DNA from: Lineus longissimus
Taxonomy: Eukaryota > Nemertea > Pilidiophora > Heteronemertea > Lineidae
Direction of reading: 5' to 3'
NCBI RefSeq assembly: GCF_910592395.1
Contig: NC_088315.1
Coordinates: forward strand, 872,501 to 936,500
DNA length: 64,000 nt
The notes beneath the pieces were generated by a model, which saw nothing but the letters and a program-made list of their open reading frames with translations, searched no databases and was not told the DNA's origin. Positions within the stretch are counted from its first letter, which is position 1. Every line of letters starts with the position of its first letter. The position numbers were made by a program, and so were the translations under genes. Below are positions 61,601-64,000 of the stretch, piece after piece.

Positions 61601-64000
61601 TCTCAAATGACCATGTACCCATTACCCAGTTTCCCTTGACCGCATGAAAAAGGCCAGGGGACGAAATCAAAAACACCAGCAATTCCAAGAGGTCAGAAGC
61701 CAATAGCCTGGGGTAGGAAAACACGTCATTTACACTAAATCTGCTCAGAAATGGTAATATCTTATTAACTGAAATCAATGGGGAAACTCGTAAAAATTCC
61801 TATGACTAATCACGGTCAGCCATTTGCATTTTACTGTCCTCAGGGGCAGAGTTAACAATGCCCACCGTAAAATGGACCTAAAGTTAGTCAATGTTTAACT
61901 GATTAGCTGGCTATGTCTACTAAATAGCATAAAACACAGCTTTTATTGGCTGTAATTCACTCGATATGAAGGGACAGCTTGACTCTGCAATAAAGTTCAA
62001 TCAATTGTAGATTTCATTCAATAATGTGTGATACACTCAGATACAACCCAAATGGTGTTATTTTATATCATGTTTGGTGTATCAAAACATCATGCATTGC
62101 AATGCCATGATCATTATATTACTCATAGATTCTATGACTGGTGATCATTCTCTGCGCATCTTTTCGCAAGGGCCAAGGAGAAAGCACTGTTTTCCCATCC
62201 CCCAAGGCTTTTTGAATACAGTTCATTGCTCCGTGAGTAGAATGATAGGCTGAGTATCATTTTACGTTCTCTTTGCCTATTTCTTAGCATAATCACCAAA
62301 TTAACTTTCATGGGAAGTACACTTGTTTTTGAAGGCAGCGATCCTTATCAATGCTATCGCCCTTTCGATGTATCAACCAAACCACTGAATACACCAAAAG
62401 TAAGCAGAACACCTTCCCACATCAACCAATCTTATTTAAAGGATGCACACACCACATTACCCACTGTTAGGAATTCACCTCGCTTCCATCTACCCTTTTT
62501 CTATTCATAGACAATTTTCAGCCTGGCTACAGACATTGTGATAATGCGTCTTCCCCTTGTACTTTGATCAGATCAGATAACCCTGTGTCCGTTAAGTGTA
62601 CGATTCTATAACCGGTCTGACCCCCCTGAGACCGCTAGTCTATGAATGTCAATCACAAGGCCAGTTCCGTGCCAGTTCTATAGACTCAACAAGCACTCAA
62701 CGGAAATTGCTGCAGCATCTAACGGGTAGAGTTGACCATAAATACAGTAGTAATGGTTCGTGACAAGAACCACCGAGGTATAAATCGTTTTGGATGTCGA
62801 CATGGACTAGGTCATACAGTGATAATCCTATCATCTGTGTGAAAGGCCAAACCTATCAATATTCGACCGTGACATTAGAAGATCTATGAAAAATTCAGAT
62901 TAATGAACGGACACGAACTCACCGTGGGAACACATGATAATTCCTCCTTTTTGCGTATTTCCCTTACGTAAAGGATGGTAACATACCTTGATTTATCATA
63001 TACTGGAGAAACGGTTACAAAACCAGATGTATCCTATCAATAACATGCGTAAAGCAGTTTTATTGGTAGCCTAATGAAGAAATATTGGCAGTTTTGCATC
63101 ATTTACCTTTTTTGGCATTACAGAAATGATGTAAAAAACTAATTAAATCAAAACTTGCTCTATACTTTGAATGTTAATGTCCTGCTTAAAGCTCGTTCTG
63201 TAGCCAAGCGCTCAGCTCTTGGCAAGCTATTGAAACTTCTATAAAATTTAGCCTTGACTTTCCCACAGATTTTTACCACTAACTATTTCATGTTACAATA
63301 TAGTGTGCATTCTCTTCTTTCAGGCCGGGATACCCCTGATCGAAGTCGCTCATTATTAACCCTCTGACCCCGCCTGATGTTTATGCATCCCGCCGCATGC
63401 CGGCCAAACACTGCCATTGTCGTCGTCGTCAAAGTTGTGCCTTACTTCTCCAACCCAATTACTTTCCCACAGAGACCGTTATCTGTGACCAAACTGACCA
63501 TACGCAACTCAAATAGCCGCTGTACGACCACAAGGAAGTGGCTGGCTACAGTCACGCACCACACTCAACTGAAATTAGGCTAACAATGCAAAATGTACAC
63601 AGCGATGACCTGCCAATTCGTGCGTTTTGCTGCTAATTACGTTGCAACCTATCATTTCAATAGCGTACGCGTGACACGCTGTGGTCTAAGGACTTCCGCA
63701 GTTTCATTTTCCTAACTATTACTCATTCTTAAATGCTATTTCGCCTCTTACTGTGTCAATTTTTGCAGCCGTCCGTCAAACACTGCTGACCTGCTTTAGG
63801 TGATGCATTATAATGTTTGCCTCCATTTGATTTGATCAAGGCGGTTCACAATATACTGACCTCTGAGATATAGACAGATACCTATCTGATATAGACACCT
63901 TAGCTGAATTTCAGATAGACTGTCTTTTTGGTCACGCAATCCAGTTGTTAGTGGTGATCTTAGCCAGCGATAAAACTAGCGATAACACGTTTGTCAAACA
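55658..64000. other. Non-coding stretch, no gene seen
   Basis: Strong acceptor-like tracts end in CAG at 56174 and 63325, but stops follow within about 16 and 11 codons in every frame. AT-rich DNA with TTAATTAAATTGAATTA and GAATTAAATGAATTAAAA (about 56805-56876) is rich in homeodomain-type cores. A small foldback TTGGTTTGATT/AATCAACCAA lies near 57048-57070. Repeated GATATAGACA lies near 63867-63898. Short frames of 60-90 codons are not recognisable. Confidence 0.5.

Noticed and set aside
63326-63370. Exon after the acceptor-like site at 63325
   Set aside because: Stops occur within 11 codons in the best frame and no donor or poly(A) signal is clearly placed.

Overview
The window looks like non-coding DNA from a eukaryote, most likely a marine invertebrate (metazoan). 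The reasons are: no gene-dense layout on either strand; only short open frames; splice-acceptor-like sites (pyrimidine tract plus CAG) and AATAAA signals; many microsatellites; one MITE-like inverted-repeat element; and a tandem array whose unit carries a tRNA-derived Pol III promoter module. I cannot name the species. I found no protein family that I recognise, no rRNA and no intact tRNA gene. The window could be intergenic, intronic, or both.

Layout. From 0 to 12 kb there is single-copy-looking DNA with a small MITE-like element (4577-4741), a 12-bp snap-back hairpin (5402-5428), a well-spaced CCAAT/TATA/initiator promoter candidate (6183-6266), a G-quadruplex candidate (7186-7209), a diverged three-part repeat (10071-10377) and a 19-bp perfect-stem hairpin (11997-12052). 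From 12 to 24.6 kb there are two open stretches that may be exons (18942-19231 and 21541-21933), otherwise little. From 24,673 to 29,541 there is a head-to-tail array of exactly six units (813 bp each, one of 804 bp), nearly identical. Each unit carries a tRNA-like module on the minus strand with a B box, an A-box-like segment and a T-run terminator, and two TATA-like sites pointing in opposite directions. This is the most distinctive structure in the window.

From 29.5 to 40 kb there is a four-copy degenerate 21-22-bp repeat (31342-31427), an 18/24-bp minisatellite of 18 units whose period keeps reading frames open (34915-35274), and a possible last exon with acceptor, stop codon and AATAAA (39194-39691). 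From 40 to 64 kb there are microsatellites and G-runs (42829-42881, 42973-42986, 48663-48680), a possible 33-nt microexon (45255-45287), a palindromic double homeodomain-type site in a TAAT-rich stretch (51913-51932), a possible 80-nt exon (55578-55657), and otherwise DNA in which I see nothing definite.

I can describe no pathway or operon. All exon calls are weak, since they rest on splice-like signals plus open frames without homology. RNA-seq, a repeat library and cross-species alignment would decide them.
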